The notes under the pieces were generated by a model that worked only from the letters and a program-made list of their open reading frames with translations, was not told the origin of the DNA and ran no database searches. This document shows positions 63,255 through 64,000 of a DNA stretch of 64,000 bases, piece after piece. The DNA is from Casp-Chloro-G3 sp002816715. Its GTDB lineage: Bacteria; Chloroflexota; Dehalococcoidia; Lucifugimonadales; UBA3495. The DNA is taken from assembly GCA_027623815.1 (NCBI GenBank), contig JAQBUV010000002.1, positions 1-64,000 on the forward strand. The letters run 5' to 3'. The first letter of the stretch is position 1. Each line of letters begins with the position of its first letter. The translations under genes were made by a program, and so were the position numbers.

Positions 63255-63845
63255 CTAAGCTTTGCGGGCCGCAGACTTGCCGGGCTTGTAGCGGAGCACT
63301 TCGCCTGCGTACCTGATACCCTTTTCTTTATAGACATTGGGCCGGCGCACCTTCCTGATCTGAGCCGCCTGAGCCCCTACCTTTTGTTTGTCAATGCCAC
63401 TAACGTGAACCCGGTTGTTGCCTTCAACACGCAGGGTCACTCCCTCTAAAGGCGGAATCCCAACGGTATGGCTGTAACCTACGCTGAGAGTTATCCCATC
63501 TCCGGTCTGTTGTACCCGATATCCCACACCCATCAACTCCATCGTCTTGTTGTAACCGTCGGTGACTCCGGTGATAGCGTTAGCAATCAGGCTGCGAGTC
63601 AGTCCGTGCAAAGAACGGTGGAATTTGCGGTCGGACATCCTTTCCACCAGGATCTGACCATCCGCGAGCCGGACTTTAACTTCAGGATGATAGGTTTGGG
63701 TTAACGTGCCCTTCGGCCCTTTTACCGTCACGCCGTTCCAGAGGATCTGAACCTCAACCCCTGACGGAACTGGTATCGGTTTTCGGCCCACTCTGGATTG
63801 GGTGCGTTCGGCTAAATCTTCCCGTACGAATGCGCTACCAGACAT
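63255..63845 (-). CDS. rplF: Ribosomal protein uL6
   Basis: The product has SRVGRKPIPVPSGVEVQI and the C-terminal KGIRYAGEVLRYKPGKS. From ATG 63845 it is 196 residues, about 15 longer at the N-terminus than the usual MSRIGKKPI start. No closer start codon exists, and the ATG overlaps the rpsH stop (ATGTCTGGTAG). Confidence 0.9.
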   Translation of the reverse strand: MSGSAFVREDLAERTQSRVGRKPIPVPSGVEVQILWNGVTVKGPKGTLTQTYHPEVKVRLADGQILVERMSDRKFHRSLHGLTRSLIANAITGVTDGYNKTMELMGVGYRVQQTGDGITLSVGYSHTVGIPPLEGVTLRVEGNNRVHVSGIDKQKVGAQAAQIRKVRRPNVYKEKGIRYAGEVLRYKPGKSAARKA

Positions 63846-64000
63846 AACAGAGTAACTCTCCTCCAACTCCGGTGCGCCATGCCTGGTGACCGGTCATTAC
63901 TCCCCGCGAAGTAGAGACAATCGCGGTCCCGATTCCTCCATAGATGCGGGGTATCTCGCCCTTTCCTACGTATACTCGCAATCCTGGCTTGCTGACCCGT
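63835..64000 (-). CDS. rpsH: Ribosomal protein uS8, C-terminal part
   Basis: The minus-strand frame reads RVSKPGLRVYVGKGEIPRI, then GIGTAIVSTSRGVMTGHQA and GVGGELLCYVW before TAG at 63835-63837, the C-terminus of S8. The N-terminus lies beyond the window. The stop overlaps the rplF start by 11 bases. Confidence 0.92.
   Translation of the reverse strand, partial: RVSKPGLRVYVGKGEIPRIYGGIGTAIVSTSRGVMTGHQAWRTGVGGELLCYVW

Overview
The window looks like a chromosomal piece of a Chloroflexota bacterium, possibly the SAR202/Dehalococcoidia side. This is an inference from gene content: catabolic enzymes such as paired acyl-CoA dehydrogenases, an LLM flavin oxidoreductase, a cyclase-family hydrolase, RraA-like, SMP-30 and NHL proteins, with mixed GTG/TTG starts and a large spc/alpha ribosomal block. 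No 16S gene is present to prove the assignment.

Layout. 1-8.2 kb: a truncated SNF transporter, a SHOCT membrane peptide, larE-larC (nickel-pincer cofactor), a membrane gluzincin peptidase with a coupled 43-residue membrane peptide, an RraA-like protein, a lipoprotein cyclophilin, an enoyl-CoA hydratase and a RidA protein. 8.4-13.4 kb: three interrupted genes in a row. These are a hybrid histidine kinase with an in-frame amber codon, a BtuF-like protein with UGA at the second Cys of a CxxC motif and a bSECIS-like hairpin just downstream, and a response regulator-kinase broken by an amber codon and a frameshift. 13.8-22 kb: a XerC/D recombinase, uvrC, mgtE, an aldehyde dehydrogenase and a PIG-L deacetylase. 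22-34 kb: a GAF sensor protein with a degenerate ATPase domain, a pterin dehydratase, argH-rpe, rpmB, an HPP protein, a cyclase, a disulfide reductase, and SMP-30 and NHL proteins. 34.2-35.6 kb: tRNA-Ala(GGC) beside a broken tRNA-like copy, an unrecognised gene and toxin-antitoxin debris. 35.7-41.4 kb: an LLM oxidoreductase, a YHS protein, two acyl-CoA dehydrogenases and a GrdB-like selenoprotein candidate (UxxC, with a bSECIS-like hairpin). 41.5-51.6 kb: pncB, a fused etfB-etfA, then a promoter, SAM-I riboswitch and terminator ahead of mtnA-mtnP-rhodanese-ahcY-metK, and a phosphohexomutase. 51.8-64 kb: a CcdA-like protein, then the minus-strand spc/alpha operon from rpsH (cut by the window edge) to rpsI, with a VRR-NUC nuclease gene and a small membrane-protein gene inserted between adk and map.

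How parts work together. The methionine-cycle operon makes SAM (metK), removes S-adenosylhomocysteine (ahcY) and salvages methylthioadenosine (mtnP, mtnA), and the leader probably ends transcription when SAM is high. The fused ETF could accept electrons from the acyl-CoA dehydrogenases. The two UGA genes carry the same kind of evidence: UGA at a conserved redox Cys, and a hairpin 16-17 nt downstream with G near the start of its loop. They are the most interesting signal here. The BtuF-like case appears to be the less familiar of the two, but its broken neighbours leave simple gene decay as the main rival explanation.
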